Positions 54,769 to 64,000 of a stretch of 64,000 bases of DNA are shown piece after piece; the stretch's first letter is position 1; each line of letters starts with the position of its first letter. The stretch is from Paracoccaceae bacterium (lineage in GTDB: Bacteria; Pseudomonadota; Alphaproteobacteria; Rhodobacterales; Rhodobacteraceae): positions 1-64,000 of the forward strand of contig JASMHC010000001.1 of the NCBI GenBank assembly GCA_030750975.1, written 5' to 3'. The position numbers and the translations under genes are program-made. The notes beneath the pieces were generated by a model. That model saw only the letters and a program-made list of their open reading frames with translations, ran no database searches and was not told the DNA's origin.

Positions 54769-56177
54769 TCGTTCCCGGCGGTTGCCGCATCAGTAATCCG
54801 GGCAACGGTTTCATCCCTGCCCAGTACAAGCATCATGTCGAACACGCTTGGGGTTGCCGACCGACCTGCAAGGGCGGCGCGGAGCGGACCCGCAAGCTTG
54901 CCGAATTTGATCCCGTGCGCTTCGGCCACATCGTTGGCTACCCGCTCGAGATCGTCTCGCGACCAAGTAGCATTTTGCAGGTGCGGCGTCAAATCCTTTA
55001 GTATACCACGGGATACCGCGTCCAGATTTCTGGCCGATTTCTCATCCGGCTGAATTGGGCGGTTTGCCAGAATAAATTCCGCCTTATCAAGAAGTTCTGG
55101 AAAGGTCTTCGCGCGTTCCTTCAAGAAGGGCATGGCCGCAAGCATGAGCGCTGATGTCGCATCTGACAGGGCGGGCCTTTCTGTGACGCGAAGGAAGGCG
55201 GTCAGCTCATGCAGCAGTGCAGCATTTTCAGTGGCCGCGATATGCTGGCCACAGAGATTCTCGAGCTTTTTGAAATCAAAACGCGCCGGCGATTTGCCGA
55301 TGCCATCCAGATCGAACCAGTCCTGCGCCTGTGCATCGCTGAAAAATTCGTCATCGCCATGGCTCCAACCCAAACGGGCGAGATAATTGCGCATTCCGGC
55401 GGCCGGATAGCCCATGGCCTGATACTCTTCGACGCCAAGCGCGCCATGACGTTTCGACAGTTTCTTGCCGTCGGGTCCATGGATCAGCGGGATATGCGCC
55501 CAGACCGGTACGTCCCAGCCCATGGCCCGGTACACCATCATCTGACGCGCGGCGTTGTTCAGATGGTCATCGCCGCGGATCACATGGGTGACGCCCATGT
55601 CGTGGTCATCGACGACAACCGCCAGCATATAGACCGGTGTCCCGTCCGAGCGCAGCAGGATCATATCGTCCAGTTGGTCATTGCGGATTGTCACGTCGCC
55701 CTGCACCTGATCCTTGATCACGGTCACGCCGTCGCGGGGCGATTTGATCCGTACCACGAAAGGCGCGTCCGGATGATCGGACACGGCCACATCGCGCCAG
55801 GGGCTTTGAAACAGGGTTGAGCGCCCTTCGGCGCGGGCGTCGTCGCGGAAGGTCTGGATCTCTTCCTGCGTCGCGAAGCACTTGTAGGCTTTGCCTTCGG
55901 CCAGAAGCTGATGGGCAACTTCGGCGTGGCGGTCCGCGCGGTCGAACTGGCTGACAATCCCGTCATCGTGATCCAGCCCGAGCCAGTCCATCCCGCGCAG
56001 GATTGCGTCGGTCGCCTCGGGGGTTGAGCGTTCGCGGTCGGTATCTTCGATGCGCAGCAGAAATTTACCGCCGCGCCCGCGTGCGTAAAGCCAGTTGAAC
56101 AGCGCGGTGCGCGCACCGCCGATATGCAAATAGCCGGTGGGCGATGGGGCGAAACGGGTGACGACTGTCTGCGACAT
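54765..56177 (-). CDS. gltX: Glutamyl-tRNA synthetase
   Basis: Class I synthetase that charges tRNA-Glu (in many bacteria also used for tRNA-Gln). The 470-residue protein has [27 protein letters not shown] with the HIGH-like motif, and KLSKRHGA as the KMSKS-like motif. Second synthetase in the window after glyQS. It is divergent from comEC and transcribed towards gltA. Confidence 0.96.
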   Translation of the reverse strand: MSQTVVTRFAPSPTGYLHIGGARTALFNWLYARGRGGKFLLRIEDTDRERSTPEATDAILRGMDWLGLDHDDGIVSQFDRADRHAEVAHQLLAEGKAYKCFATQEEIQTFRDDARAEGRSTLFQSPWRDVAVSDHPDAPFVVRIKSPRDGVTVIKDQVQGDVTIRNDQLDDMILLRSDGTPVYMLAVVVDDHDMGVTHVIRGDDHLNNAARQMMVYRAMGWDVPVWAHIPLIHGPDGKKLSKRHGALGVEEYQAMGYPAAGMRNYLARLGWSHGDDEFFSDAQAQDWFDLDGIGKSPARFDFKKLENLCGQHIAATENAALLHELTAFLRVTERPALSDATSALMLAAMPFLKERAKTFPELLDKAEFILANRPIQPDEKSARNLDAVSRGILKDLTPHLQNATWSRDDLERVANDVAEAHGIKFGKLAGPLRAALAGRSATPSVFDMMLVLGRDETVARITDAATAGND

Positions 56178-56262
56178 GCGTGGATTAACCTTTCGGAAAC
56201 CATGAAATGGGTAGAGTTGGCGCTTGTCTATCGGGCCACCTGACTATGCACAAGTGTTGCGC

Positions 56263-58242
56263 ATGACCGCCAGTTTCGAAACCATGCTTCAAAACCAAAG
56301 GGGGCACCTGTTTCCCTGGAGCGCGGTTTTTTATGGCATGGGAATCGGTATCTATTTTGCCCTGCGGTCTGAGCCTGTGATGCTGATCTGGTGGGTGGTT
56401 GGCCTGGGCCTTTTATGCTGTTTGCTGGTGGTGCTTGGCGGCTATGCCCTCAGGCCGCTGCTGATCGCGGTGATTTGCCTGAGCTTCGGTTTCGCGATTG
56501 CCGCCTGGCGCAGTAATCAGGTTGCGGAACCGGTATTGGGCTTTCGCTATTACGGACCGATTGAAGGCCGTGTGATCGGGGTGGACCGCAGTGCTTCGGA
56601 CGCGGTGCGGCTAACGCTGGATCAGGTGCGGCTTTTCAACATGCGGCCCGGCTCTGTACCCGCCCGGGTGCGCGTATCGCTGTATGGGGATCAAAGCCGG
56701 TTTCAGGTTGAACCCGGTGCCGTCGTGATGACGACGGGCAGCCTGTCGCCTCCGTCCGGTCCGGTTGAGCCGGGCGGCTTTGATTTCCAGCGCCACGCCT
56801 GGTTTCTGCGGCTGGGCGGCGTGGGATACACGCGCAATCCGGTAATGACACTGGCGGCCCCGGACGAGGGGCTGGTGATCTTTCGGTTTCGGATGCGCCT
56901 GTCCGAAGGGATCAGGGCGCGATTGCCGGGGCAGTCCGGCGCGGTGGCGGCGGCGGTGATGACCGGCGACAGATCGGCCATGGATCAGGACGTGCTTGAG
57001 GATTTGCGCGCCTCTAATCTGGCCCATTTATTGGCCATATCGGGCCTGCATATGGGGTTCTTGGCAGCCGTGGTTTTTGCGTTCATCCGTGGCGGGCTGG
57101 CCTTGTGGCCCCGTGTTGCAATGCATGTCGAGGCCAAGAAGATCAGCGCGGCGGGGGCTTTGCTGGCGGCGGCGGGCTATCTGGCGCTGTCCGGTGGTGC
57201 GATAGCGACCGAGCGGGCCTTTGTGATGGTCTCGGTTGCCTTGGTTGCGGTTTTGCTGGGGCGCCAGGCGATCAGTCTTAGGGCTGTCGCCGTCGCGGCG
57301 CTGATAGTTCTGACCTTGACGCCCGAAGCGCTGTTAAGTCCCGGCTTTCAGATGTCCTTTTCGGCAACAACCGCGCTGGTTGCGGTATTTGCAGCCATAC
57401 GGGATGGCAAATTGGCTCTGGGCGGGCGATGGCTTCGTCCGGTGGTGGTGCTTGTGATTTCGTCCTCGGTTGCAGGTCTGGCGACAGCGCCGTTCGGGGC
57501 GGCGCAGTTCAACCAGATTGCCCAATGGGGCCTTTTGGCTAATGTTCTGTCCGTGCCGGTGATGGGGATGCTGGTGATCCCCGGGGCGGTGATCGCGGCG
57601 GTTCTTGCGCCGTTCGGGCTTGAGTGGATTGGCCTGAAGATCGCCGCCTTGGGTCTGGACTGGATATTGTTCGTTGCCCATTGGGTGGCAGGGATGGACG
57701 GGGCTGTACGGCCGGTTGTTCAGCCTGAACGTGGTGTTCTGGTGTGGCTGTCGCTTGGGGCGCTGTTCGTGATTCTGTGGCAGGGGCGGTTGCGTTGGGC
57801 CGGTTTGGCGGCATTTTTCGTGGCTATCTGGATATGGGCCGGCACCGAGCGCCCCGCGATCCTGATCGCCGATAGTGGCGGCCTTGTCGGTGTCATGACC
57901 GAGGGCGGGCGAAGCCTGTCGCGCGCGCGGTCAAGCCGGTTTATCGCCGGGGTTTGGCTGGAAAATGACGGAACATTGCTGACGCAGGCAGAGGCCAATG
58001 CGCTTTGGGAAAACAGGATCCGGCATGTGACAGGCCGAAAGGCAGTTGCCGGGCTGACCTGCACGGAAGATCAGCTTGTCGTCACGAATTATGACGCCCC
58101 GGATGGGTTGCCCTGCACGGTTATCTCACCGCGTATGCTGCGCCAGACCGGCAGTATCGCCATGGACATATCCGGCAATATGACCACGGTGCGCGACGTG
58201 CAGGGGGCGCGGAAGTGGCACCCTTGGGGCCGGGATCAGTAA
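56263..58242 (+). CDS. comEC: ComEC/Rec2 family DNA uptake protein
   Basis: Inner-membrane channel for single-stranded DNA in transformation. The 659-residue protein has the N-terminal soluble OB-like DUF4131 region (about 80-200) and the core with [15 protein letters not shown] and the competence helices, finishing in a soluble tail. The tail is short and carries no metallo-beta-lactamase zinc motif (HxHxDH), as in other alphaproteobacterial ComEC. In Rhodobacter, ComEC is needed for uptake of gene-transfer-agent DNA, which fits the lysis pair at 49.9 kb. The start is uncertain (TTG at 56224 or ATG at 56263 or 56284). Confidence 0.85.
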   Translation: MTASFETMLQNQRGHLFPWSAVFYGMGIGIYFALRSEPVMLIWWVVGLGLLCCLLVVLGGYALRPLLIAVICLSFGFAIAAWRSNQVAEPVLGFRYYGPIEGRVIGVDRSASDAVRLTLDQVRLFNMRPGSVPARVRVSLYGDQSRFQVEPGAVVMTTGSLSPPSGPVEPGGFDFQRHAWFLRLGGVGYTRNPVMTLAAPDEGLVIFRFRMRLSEGIRARLPGQSGAVAAAVMTGDRSAMDQDVLEDLRASNLAHLLAISGLHMGFLAAVVFAFIRGGLALWPRVAMHVEAKKISAAGALLAAAGYLALSGGAIATERAFVMVSVALVAVLLGRQAISLRAVAVAALIVLTLTPEALLSPGFQMSFSATTALVAVFAAIRDGKLALGGRWLRPVVVLVISSSVAGLATAPFGAAQFNQIAQWGLLANVLSVPVMGMLVIPGAVIAAVLAPFGLEWIGLKIAALGLDWILFVAHWVAGMDGAVRPVVQPERGVLVWLSLGALFVILWQGRLRWAGLAAFFVAIWIWAGTERPAILIADSGGLVGVMTEGGRSLSRARSSRFIAGVWLENDGTLLTQAEANALWENRIRHVTGRKAVAGLTCTEDQLVVTNYDAPDGLPCTVISPRMLRQTGSIAMDISGNMTTVRDVQGARKWHPWGRDQ

Positions 58243-58913
58243 CTGCGGATCAATCCGACCAGCCGGCCCTGAACCTTGACCTGATGTTCCTGAAATACAC
58301 GGGTTTCATAGGCGGGATTGGCCGCTTCAAGGGCGATTGCCCCGTTCTGACGGCGGAATTTCTTCAGCGTCGCTTCGTGATCTTCGACAAGAGCCACCAC
58401 GATATCGCCGTTATCGGCGGTTTTGGTTTCGCGGATGATCACAACGTCGCCATCATTGATCCCCGCCTCGATCATCGAATCGCCGCGCACTTCAAGCGCG
58501 TAATGTTCACCGCCGGTGGCAAGCATGCTTCCTGGGACCGCGACATGGTTCGAAACGGTGCTGATCGCTTCGATCGGGACACCGGCGGCAATCCGGCCCA
58601 TCATCGGCAGTTCGGCCACACCAGAGGTTTCGGGGGCCGGGGCGGGTTTGCCACCTTCGATCACGCGCGGCACGAAGCCCGCGGGGGCAGCGCCAAGGCT
58701 TTCGGGAAGTTTCAGAATTTCAATCGCGCGGGCCTTGTGTGGAAGGCGCTGTATAAACCCACGTTCTTCCAAAGCCGTGATCAGCCGGTGGATGCCGGAT
58801 TTTGAACGCAGATCGAGATGTTCCTTCATTTCGTCAAAGCTGGGTGGAACCCCGTCACGCGCAAGGCGCTTGTTGATGAAATCCAGCAGGTCGAGTTGCT
58901 TTTTGGTCAGCAT
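58236..58913 (-). CDS. lexA: LexA repressor
   Basis: SOS repressor. The winged helix-turn-helix occupies residues 1-65, the cleavage site Ala-Gly is at 110-111 (GRIAAGVP), and the catalytic pair is S146 ([10 protein letters not shown]) and K184. The 225-residue length is usual for Alphaproteobacteria. The ATG at 58913 has GGGGG 6 bp upstream; an ATG four codons earlier is an alternative. An SOS box lies 34 bp upstream, so it is self-regulated. The 3' end overlaps comEC by 7 bp. Confidence 0.96.
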   Translation of the reverse strand: MLTKKQLDLLDFINKRLARDGVPPSFDEMKEHLDLRSKSGIHRLITALEERGFIQRLPHKARAIEILKLPESLGAAPAGFVPRVIEGGKPAPAPETSGVAELPMMGRIAAGVPIEAISTVSNHVAVPGSMLATGGEHYALEVRGDSMIEAGINDGDVVIIRETKTADNGDIVVALVEDHEATLKKFRRQNGAIALEAANPAYETRVFQEHQVKVQGRLVGLIRSY

Positions 58914-58946
58914 GATTGCCCCCATAATCCCTGATTGTTCCCGTTT

Positions 58947-58961
58947 GTTCTATGGGTGTTC
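58947..58961. promoter_or_regulatory. SOS box upstream of lexA
   Basis: GTTC (58947-58950), seven bases, GTTC (58958-58961): the alphaproteobacterial LexA direct-repeat box. A further GTTC at 58937-58940 lies next to it with a 6-base spacing. Confidence 0.85.
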
Positions 58962-59042
58962 TTGTTTTGTGTCAAGAAATTCAGAACAAACGGGGGGAAT
59001 TGGGGGGCGAAAACTTGGGCTGCCGTCTGGTTTGGCATCGTT

Positions 59043-60212
59043 TCAGGACAGTGGCAGGTATTCAACCGTGTCACCGACATCACGCGGGCCATCATGGATG
59101 GGGCGTTTCAGCAAAGCATTGGCTTCGGCGAGAACCGTCAACAGGGCGCTGTCCTGACGTTCAAAGGCGGTCAGCTGGTCGCCATCGACCCTGGCACGCA
59201 TATAATGTTCTCGCGCTCCGTTCGCCGCGACCGGTTTGGCAAGCTTTGCGGTTTTCAGCGGACGGCGTTTTGCCGGAAGCCCCAACATACGGTCCAGCAC
59301 AGGCAGCAAGAACACGTGGCCGCACACCATGGCCGATACCGGATTGCCCGGCAGGCCGACCATCATGGCATCGCCCATCCGCCCCGCCATCAGCGGTTTT
59401 CCCGGGCGCATGGCGATTTTGTAAAAACTTTGCCGCATCCCCAGATCGGCTGCGACCTTGCCAACCAGATCGTGGTCGCCGACTGAGGCGCCGCCGATTG
59501 TCACCACAAGATCGGCCCCTTGCGCCAAGGCAAAATTTTGGCGCAGCGAGGCTTCGGTATCCCGCGCAATCGGCAGAATGCGGCACCGCGCCCCGTTGGC
59601 GTCGAGCAAGGCCTTCAGGCCAAACGTGTTCGAAGCGATGATTTGATCGGGGCCGGGCTGGTCTCCGGGCATGACCAGTTCGTTGCCGGTCGAGATCAGG
59701 GCGATCTCGGGCTTGCGGGCGACCGAGACCTCGGCGATGTTCATCGCGGCAAGCAGGGCGATGTCTGACGGGCTTAGCCGGCGCGGGGCGTCAAGCGACT
59801 GGCCCGCGCGGAAGTCGCCCCCGGCGGGGCGGATGTTGCGGCCCGAATGGGGGCCTGTCACGGTGATCCGGTTGCCGTCGCGCGTGACGTCTTCCTGAAT
59901 GACAACTGTGTCACAGCCCGCCGGAACCGGAGCGCCGGTGAAAATGCGCACGGCCTTGCCGGTTGGCACAGAAGCGTCAAACGCCGCGCCCGCAGCGGCT
60001 TCGCCAATCACGTCAAAGGTTTCGCCGCCTTCAACCGGACCGGCAACGGCATACCCGTCCATGGCCGAGGCCGCGAACGGGGGTTGATCGCGCCGCGCGG
60101 TCGCGGGGGCGCTGAGAACCCGTGTCGCGGCCTGCGCCAGCGATACGGTTTCCGTTTCAACCGGACGGGCCAGTTCGAACAGATGCGAAAGGGCGTCTTC
60201 GACCGTGATCAT
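59043..60212 (-). CDS. moeA: Molybdopterin molybdenumtransferase MoeA
   Basis: Inserts molybdenum into adenylylated molybdopterin. The 389-residue protein shows [29 protein letters not shown] and [14 protein letters not shown] plus [12 protein letters not shown]. It overlaps moaC by 4 bp (ATGA) and lies 81 bp upstream of the SOS box of lexA, so lexA may also be reached from the trp-moa transcript. Confidence 0.96.
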   Translation of the reverse strand: MITVEDALSHLFELARPVETETVSLAQAATRVLSAPATARRDQPPFAASAMDGYAVAGPVEGGETFDVIGEAAAGAAFDASVPTGKAVRIFTGAPVPAGCDTVVIQEDVTRDGNRITVTGPHSGRNIRPAGGDFRAGQSLDAPRRLSPSDIALLAAMNIAEVSVARKPEIALISTGNELVMPGDQPGPDQIIASNTFGLKALLDANGARCRILPIARDTEASLRQNFALAQGADLVVTIGGASVGDHDLVGKVAADLGMRQSFYKIAMRPGKPLMAGRMGDAMMVGLPGNPVSAMVCGHVFLLPVLDRMLGLPAKRRPLKTAKLAKPVAANGAREHYMRARVDGDQLTAFERQDSALLTVLAEANALLKRPIHDGPRDVGDTVEYLPLS

Positions 60213-60685
60213 TCGGCTTCAAAGCGGCCCGATTTGCCACCGTCTTTCAAGATAACGCGGATGCCGCCGATCTCCATCGCCTTGTCCACGGCCTTGGCCA
60301 TGTCATAGACCGTCAACGCGGTGACGGAAACGGCGGTCAGGGCCTCCATCTCGACCCCGGTCTGGCCAGAGGTTTTTACGGTTGCGGTCAGGCGAAGCCC
60401 CGGCAAGTCGGGATCAAGGGATAGATCCACGGCGACCTTGGTTATGGGCAGCGGATGGCAAAGCGGTATCAGATCGGGGGTTTTCTTGGCCCCCATGATG
60501 CCCGCCAGACGTGCGATGCCGATCACATCGCCTTTCCTGGCGCGGCCCTCGGCGATGATGTCATAGGTCGCGGGGGCCATTTTCACCCAGCCCTCGGCGG
60601 TGGCGATACGGTCGGTCACGTCCTTGCCGGACACATCCACCATATGGGCGTTGCCGTGATCGTCGAAATGGCTGAGACCGGACAT
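60209..60685 (-). CDS. moaC: Cyclic pyranopterin monophosphate synthase MoaC
   Basis: Second step of molybdopterin synthesis, converting the MoaA product into cPMP. The 158-residue protein shows [62 protein letters not shown] and [12 protein letters not shown]. Overlaps trpC by one base (TGATG) and moeA by 4 bp. Confidence 0.97.
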   Translation of the reverse strand: MSGLSHFDDHGNAHMVDVSGKDVTDRIATAEGWVKMAPATYDIIAEGRARKGDVIGIARLAGIMGAKKTPDLIPLCHPLPITKVAVDLSLDPDLPGLRLTATVKTSGQTGVEMEALTAVSVTALTVYDMAKAVDKAMEIGGIRVILKDGGKSGRFEAE

Positions 60686-61494
60686 CAGGCGACCTGCGCT
60701 ATCGGGTTGGCAAGAATGTCGCGCGTTGCGGTTTCGACATCCGCCTTGCGCATCAGGCTTTCGCCGATCAGGAAGGTGCGGGCGTTACAGGCGGCCATGT
60801 CATCCAGATCGGCCTTGGTGGCAAGGCCGCTTTCCGAGATCAAAAGGCGATCCTCGGGCACCATTTTCGAAAGCTTGCGCGTGGTGTCGAGCGTCGTTTC
60901 GAAGGTTTTGAGGTTGCGGTTGTTCACCCCGATCAGCGGCGATTTCAGCCTGAGCGCACGCTCCATTTCCGTGGCATCATGGGTTTCGATCAGCACATCC
61001 ATGCCCCAGCCAAACGCCGCATCTTCCAGTTCCTGCGCCTGCGCGTCGCTGACGCTGGCCATGATGATCAGAATGCAATCGGCCCCCAGCGCACGCGCCT
61101 CGGCCACCTGATAGGTGTCATACATGAAATCCTTGCGCAGGGCAGGCAGGGCGGTGGCGTTGCGGGCCTGGGTCAGGAAATCCTTGGCACCCTGAAAGCT
61201 GGGCGTGTCGGTGAGGACGGACAGACAGGTTGCACCGCCGCGCTCATAGGCTTGCGCAAGCGATGCGGGGTGGAAGTCGGCCCGGATAAGACCTTTGGAA
61301 GGGGACGCTTTCTTGACCTCGGCGATCAGCCCATAGCCTGTCTGGCTTGCCTGTTGCAGAGCTTTGGCAAATCCACGGGTCGGCGTGGCGGCCCTGGCGG
61401 CGGCTTCGACTTCGGACAGGGGGGCAGAGGCCTTGTCAGCGGCCACTTCCCGTAGCTTGTAGGCTTTGATGCGGTCTAGGACGGTTTCGGTCAT
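60685..61494 (-). CDS. trpC: Indole-3-glycerol phosphate synthase
   Basis: Forms the indole ring in tryptophan synthesis. The 269-residue protein has [52 protein letters not shown] and [14 protein letters not shown]. The start at 61494 is fixed by [13 protein letters not shown]; a longer frame upstream lies in the repeat region. It is separated from trpD by 159 bp, unusual in an otherwise tight operon, and that gap carries hairpin/tail repeat copy D. Confidence 0.96.
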   Translation of the reverse strand: MTETVLDRIKAYKLREVAADKASAPLSEVEAAARAATPTRGFAKALQQASQTGYGLIAEVKKASPSKGLIRADFHPASLAQAYERGGATCLSVLTDTPSFQGAKDFLTQARNATALPALRKDFMYDTYQVAEARALGADCILIIMASVSDAQAQELEDAAFGWGMDVLIETHDATEMERALRLKSPLIGVNNRNLKTFETTLDTTRKLSKMVPEDRLLISESGLATKADLDDMAACNARTFLIGESLMRKADVETATRDILANPIAQVA

Positions 61495-61557
61495 TTCGGT
61501 CTGTCCAGTCTTGGCGGTGCCTGGGGTTGATGGGGCAGGACCGGGGCGCTGCCCGTC

Positions 61558-61624
61558 GCTATTGGTATCTCGAACCAATGGCGAACCCAATAGCAACCCC
61601 GCAAGTATTTTTGAAAAGATGAAA
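61558..61624 (+). repeat. Hairpin/tail intergenic repeat, copy D
   Basis: GCTATTGG (61558-61565) with CCAATAGC (61587-61594), followed on the plus strand by CCCCGCAAGTATTTTTG and AAAAGATGAA. The layout matches copies A-C but the tail differs more. It is the only one inside an operon (trpD-trpC) and points against transcription. Confidence 0.6.
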
Positions 61625-61653
61625 CAGGATGTTTCGATCTTGTTTAAGGGTTT

Positions 61654-62670
61654 TTAACCTGCCGAGGTGACGCGGGCCAGCCCTTCGACTTTGGATTTTG
61701 CCGCCCCGCTGTCGATTGCGGCTTCGGCCATTTCACGGCCCTCGGTCAGGGTCGTGGCCTTGTCGGCCACAATCAGGGCGGCGGCGGTGTTAAGCACCAC
61801 CGCATCCCGATAGGCGGATTTTTCACCGTCGAGAAGGGCGGCGAAGGCTTTGCCGTTGTCTTCCGGCGATCCGCCGAGGATCGAGGAAAACGGATGGACC
61901 GGCAGGCCTGCTTCCTCGGGGTGGACCTCTTTGGCGGTAATCTTGCCGTTTTCAAGCGCGGCGACCGAGCTTGGACCGCAGATGGTGATTTCATCGGTGC
62001 CGTCCGACCCGTGCACCAGCCAGGCCTTTTGAGACCCCAATTGTTGCAGCGTTTCCGCCATCGGGAAGATCAGGTCGGGGGCGAAGGCCCCTGTCAGCTG
62101 CCGTTTGACGCCTGCGGGGTTGGTCAGCGGGCCGAGGATGTTGAAGATGGTTTTGCAGCCCAGTTCCTGACGCACCGGCATGACATGTCTGATCGCGGGG
62201 TGATGCATCGGGGCCATCATGAAGCCGATGCCCACCTCTTGAAGGGCTTTTTCCACAACCTCAGGTCCGACCATGACGTTGATGCCCATTTGCGCAAGCG
62301 CATCGGCTGCGCCCGACAGGGACGACAGGTTCTTGTTGCCGTGCTTGGCGACCGGAACGCCGGCCCCTGCGGTAACAAAGGCGGTGGCAGTCGAGATGTT
62401 CAGCGTGCCTTTGCCATCCCCGCCGGTGCCGACAATGTCGATCGCGTCGTCCGGGGCGTTAACCGCGTTGCATTTGGCGCGCATCACGGCGGCGGCAGCG
62501 GCATATTCGGCCACGGATTCACCCCGGGCGCGCATGGCCATCAGCAGCCCGCCCATCTGGGCCGGGGTCGCCTGTCCTTCGAACAGGGCCTCAAACGCGG
62601 CCTCGGCCTGCGCTCGCGAAAGCGGGCCTTCGGAAGCGGCAAAGATAATCGGTTTCATGGCGTCACTCAT
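61654..62670 (-). CDS. trpD: Anthranilate phosphoribosyltransferase
   Basis: Joins anthranilate to PRPP. The 338 residues include [41 protein letters not shown] and [32 protein letters not shown]. It overlaps trpG by 4 bp (ATGA), so the two are co-translated. The next gene, trpC, follows only after a 159-bp gap. Confidence 0.97.
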   Translation of the reverse strand: MSDAMKPIIFAASEGPLSRAQAEAAFEALFEGQATPAQMGGLLMAMRARGESVAEYAAAAAVMRAKCNAVNAPDDAIDIVGTGGDGKGTLNISTATAFVTAGAGVPVAKHGNKNLSSLSGAADALAQMGINVMVGPEVVEKALQEVGIGFMMAPMHHPAIRHVMPVRQELGCKTIFNILGPLTNPAGVKRQLTGAFAPDLIFPMAETLQQLGSQKAWLVHGSDGTDEITICGPSSVAALENGKITAKEVHPEEAGLPVHPFSSILGGSPEDNGKAFAALLDGEKSAYRDAVVLNTAAALIVADKATTLTEGREMAEAAIDSGAAKSKVEGLARVTSAG

Positions 62671-63248
62671 GCGGGCACCTTCAATTCGTTCAGGAAGTTT
62701 TTCAGCAGCGCGTGGCCGTGCTGCGAAGCGATGGATTCGGGGTGAAACTGCACGCCGTGGATCGGCAGCTCTTTGTGCTGAAGGCCCATGATCGTGCCGT
62801 CCTCAAGTTCGGCCGTGACCTTCAGGCAGTCGGGCAGGCTGTCCCGTTCGACGACCAGCGAATGATAGCGGGTTGCGTCAAACGGCGATGGCAGGCCCTT
62901 GAACAGCCCGGTGCCGGTATGATGCATCCGGCCCATCTTGCCATGCACAATCTCGTGGCAGCGCACCACATTGCCACCGAAAGCCTGCCCGATGGTCTGG
63001 TGGCCCAGACAGACACCCATCAAGGGCACTCTGGCCTTTGCAGCGGCTTTGGTGAGGTCAAGGCAAATTCCCGCCTGATCGGGGTCACAGGGACCCGGTG
63101 ACAGCAGAATGCCGGCGGGCTTCATCGACATCGCCTCGTCAACCGAAAGCGCATCGTTTCGTCTGACGTCAATTTCCGCCCCAAGCTCGCCCAGATAATG
63201 GACAAGGTTGTAGGTGAAGCTGTCGTAGTTATCGATCAATAGCAACAT
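62667..63248 (-). CDS. trpG: Anthranilate synthase component II (glutamine amidotransferase)
   Basis: Supplies ammonia from glutamine to TrpE. The 193-residue class I amidotransferase has [31 protein letters not shown] (nucleophile cysteine) and [15 protein letters not shown] (histidine and glutamate). It could also serve p-aminobenzoate synthesis for folate, as dual-use TrpG/PabA does in some bacteria; trpE is not in the window. It is first in trpG-trpD-trpC-moaC-moeA and divergent from the gene at 63354. Confidence 0.96.
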   Translation of the reverse strand: MLLLIDNYDSFTYNLVHYLGELGAEIDVRRNDALSVDEAMSMKPAGILLSPGPCDPDQAGICLDLTKAAAKARVPLMGVCLGHQTIGQAFGGNVVRCHEIVHGKMGRMHHTGTGLFKGLPSPFDATRYHSLVVERDSLPDCLKVTAELEDGTIMGLQHKELPIHGVQFHPESIASQHGHALLKNFLNELKVPA

Positions 63249-63353
63249 AGGCGGATTTCCACGGTGTTTTGGACAAGAATTTGACTGGTTGCCCCGTTTG
63301 TTGGTCGGGCTATACATGCTCAGGGTTGCGCCCGAGGGTCAAGAGGGCGCAGT

Positions 63354-64000
63354 ATGTCGAAAAACGGCGCACAGGATAACAGGAGTGCTCGGGTGGTACG
63401 CGGATTGATTTTTGGACTGATCTGGGGCGTGATCTTCATGGGGTTCGTGCTTGGGGTGACTTCGCTTCTGATGCCACTGCCTGATCGCGGGGCCACGGCG
63501 CCCGTGGTCGTGGTCGAAGCCCCGGAGCCTGATCCTGAACCTATTCCCGAGCCTAGGGTTGTGATCGAGGATAACCCTGATCCATCGCCTTCTATTGAGG
63601 CTCCGGGTTTTGATGCCGCCCCTGAGATCGAGGAAACCTCGGCCATCATCCCCGAAGCGGGCGCGGCGGACACCGCATTGACCGAGGTCCTGACAGTGGA
63701 CGAAACCGTTCCGGCCATGTCTGACGGCGACATGCCAAGCGCCAGCGAGCAACCGGCGGCTCCATTGGTGGCACCGATGTCGGAAAATGATCTGGCGATT
63801 TCCACCGAACCGGCGCAGCCCGTTTCGCCCGTGGTTCAGGAAGAGGCGTTCGAGCAACCCGTTGCGGACGTGGTTGAGCCTGAGTTGAAACCGGACGCGC
63901 CGAATGTTTCGGACATGGCTGAAGCGGTAGTGGCCGAGCCTGAGGCAGAGCTTGCCAGCGTTGAAGGCGCGACCGTGGCGGTTGTTGAGGAAGGCGCCGC
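63354..64000 (+). CDS. Membrane-anchored Pro/Glu-rich protein, possibly divergent polysaccharide deacetylase (partial)
   Basis: The reading frame is open to the window edge: 215 codons seen. Residues 15-40 are a membrane segment (VVRGLIFGLIWGVIFMGF, then VLGVTSLLMPLP); the rest is a low-complexity acidic/proline-rich stretch (EPDPEPIPEPR and similar). Rhodobacterales proteins of this layout often continue into a divergent polysaccharide deacetylase domain, but that domain would be beyond the edge, so the assignment is by resemblance of the anchor and linker only. It is divergent from trpG with a 105-bp gap. Confidence 0.55.
   Translation, partial: MSKNGAQDNRSARVVRGLIFGLIWGVIFMGFVLGVTSLLMPLPDRGATAPVVVVEAPEPDPEPIPEPRVVIEDNPDPSPSIEAPGFDAAPEIEETSAIIPEAGAADTALTEVLTVDETVPAMSDGDMPSASEQPAAPLVAPMSENDLAISTEPAQPVSPVVQEEAFEQPVADVVEPELKPDAPNVSDMAEAVVAEPEAELASVEGATVAVVEEGA

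Noticed and set aside
56185..56200. Possible CtrA box between gltX and comEC (TTAA-N7-GAAAC)
   Set aside because: Two mismatches in the second half-site; too weak to claim, although comEC would be a sensible target.

Overview
The window is about 64 kb of chromosome from a Rhodobacterales bacterium, most likely of the Roseobacter group. Several things in the sequence point there: a SAM-II riboswitch in front of metZ, an alphaproteobacterial SOS box (GTTC-N7-GTTC) in front of lexA, a gene-transfer-agent type holin/endolysin pair with a CtrA-like box, a complete heterotetrameric sarcosine oxidase operon, a fused indolepyruvate:ferredoxin oxidoreductase, and the glyQ / small anchored protein / glyS arrangement. 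It is mostly core metabolism and housekeeping. I see no prophage structural genes, transposase, CRISPR array, rRNA or tRNA.

Layout. 1-124: an 83-nt poly-C run and a hairpin after purD. 125-9753: purD divergent from xseA-ftsY-EamA-yciB, then riboswitch-controlled metZ, folE2 and a TrkH potassium transporter. 9771-18901: an inactive trypsin-like envelope protein, glyQ, a DUF6446-like protein, glyS, a PEP-utilising dikinase-like protein and a cell-wall hydrolase. 18979-24543: folB-folP, an EamA transporter, a 2-oxoglutarate oxygenase-like protein and an RTX-type protein with an internal duplication. 24536-25685: DUF1289-ruvX-ccmI-like operon on the minus strand. 25864-31936: soxB-tfoX-soxD-soxA-soxG, with an AT-rich islet placed exactly between soxB and tfoX. 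32130-42611: sodB, gap, a DUF808 membrane protein, a cupin, tkt, a coiled-coil protein with zapA, a glutaredoxin/BolA pair, a MerR-TipAS regulator and purL. 42881-47464: a LysR regulator divergent from iorAB. 47657-53327: acyltransferase, murI, ccmE, GTA-like lysis pair, enoyl-CoA hydratase and a zinc-ribbon membrane protein. 53396-63248: gltA, gltX, comEC, lexA, moeA, moaC, trpC, trpD, trpG. The window ends inside a membrane-anchored Pro/Glu-rich protein.

The most noteworthy non-coding items are two families of dispersed intergenic repeats. One is a 115-bp double-hairpin element with three copies at 35.5, 43.9 and 47.5 kb; two inverted copies bracket iorAB. The other is a hairpin followed by an A/T-rich tail, with four copies at 28.3, 32.0, 38.9 and 61.6 kb. 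There are also several well-formed operators: a MerR promoter with a 19-bp spacer and dyad on an apparently leaderless mRNA, a perfect dyad between lysR and iorAB, a dyad at gap resembling sites bound by LacI/GntR-type sugar regulators, a long dyad in front of the DUF808 gene, a CtrA-like box at the lysis pair and the lexA SOS box.

I found no clearly new multi-gene system. The best candidates for undescribed biology are the AT-rich islet inside the sox operon, the two repeat families, and the possible capture of the lysis genes by the cell-cycle regulator CtrA. All functions rest on motif recognition by eye; no database search was run.
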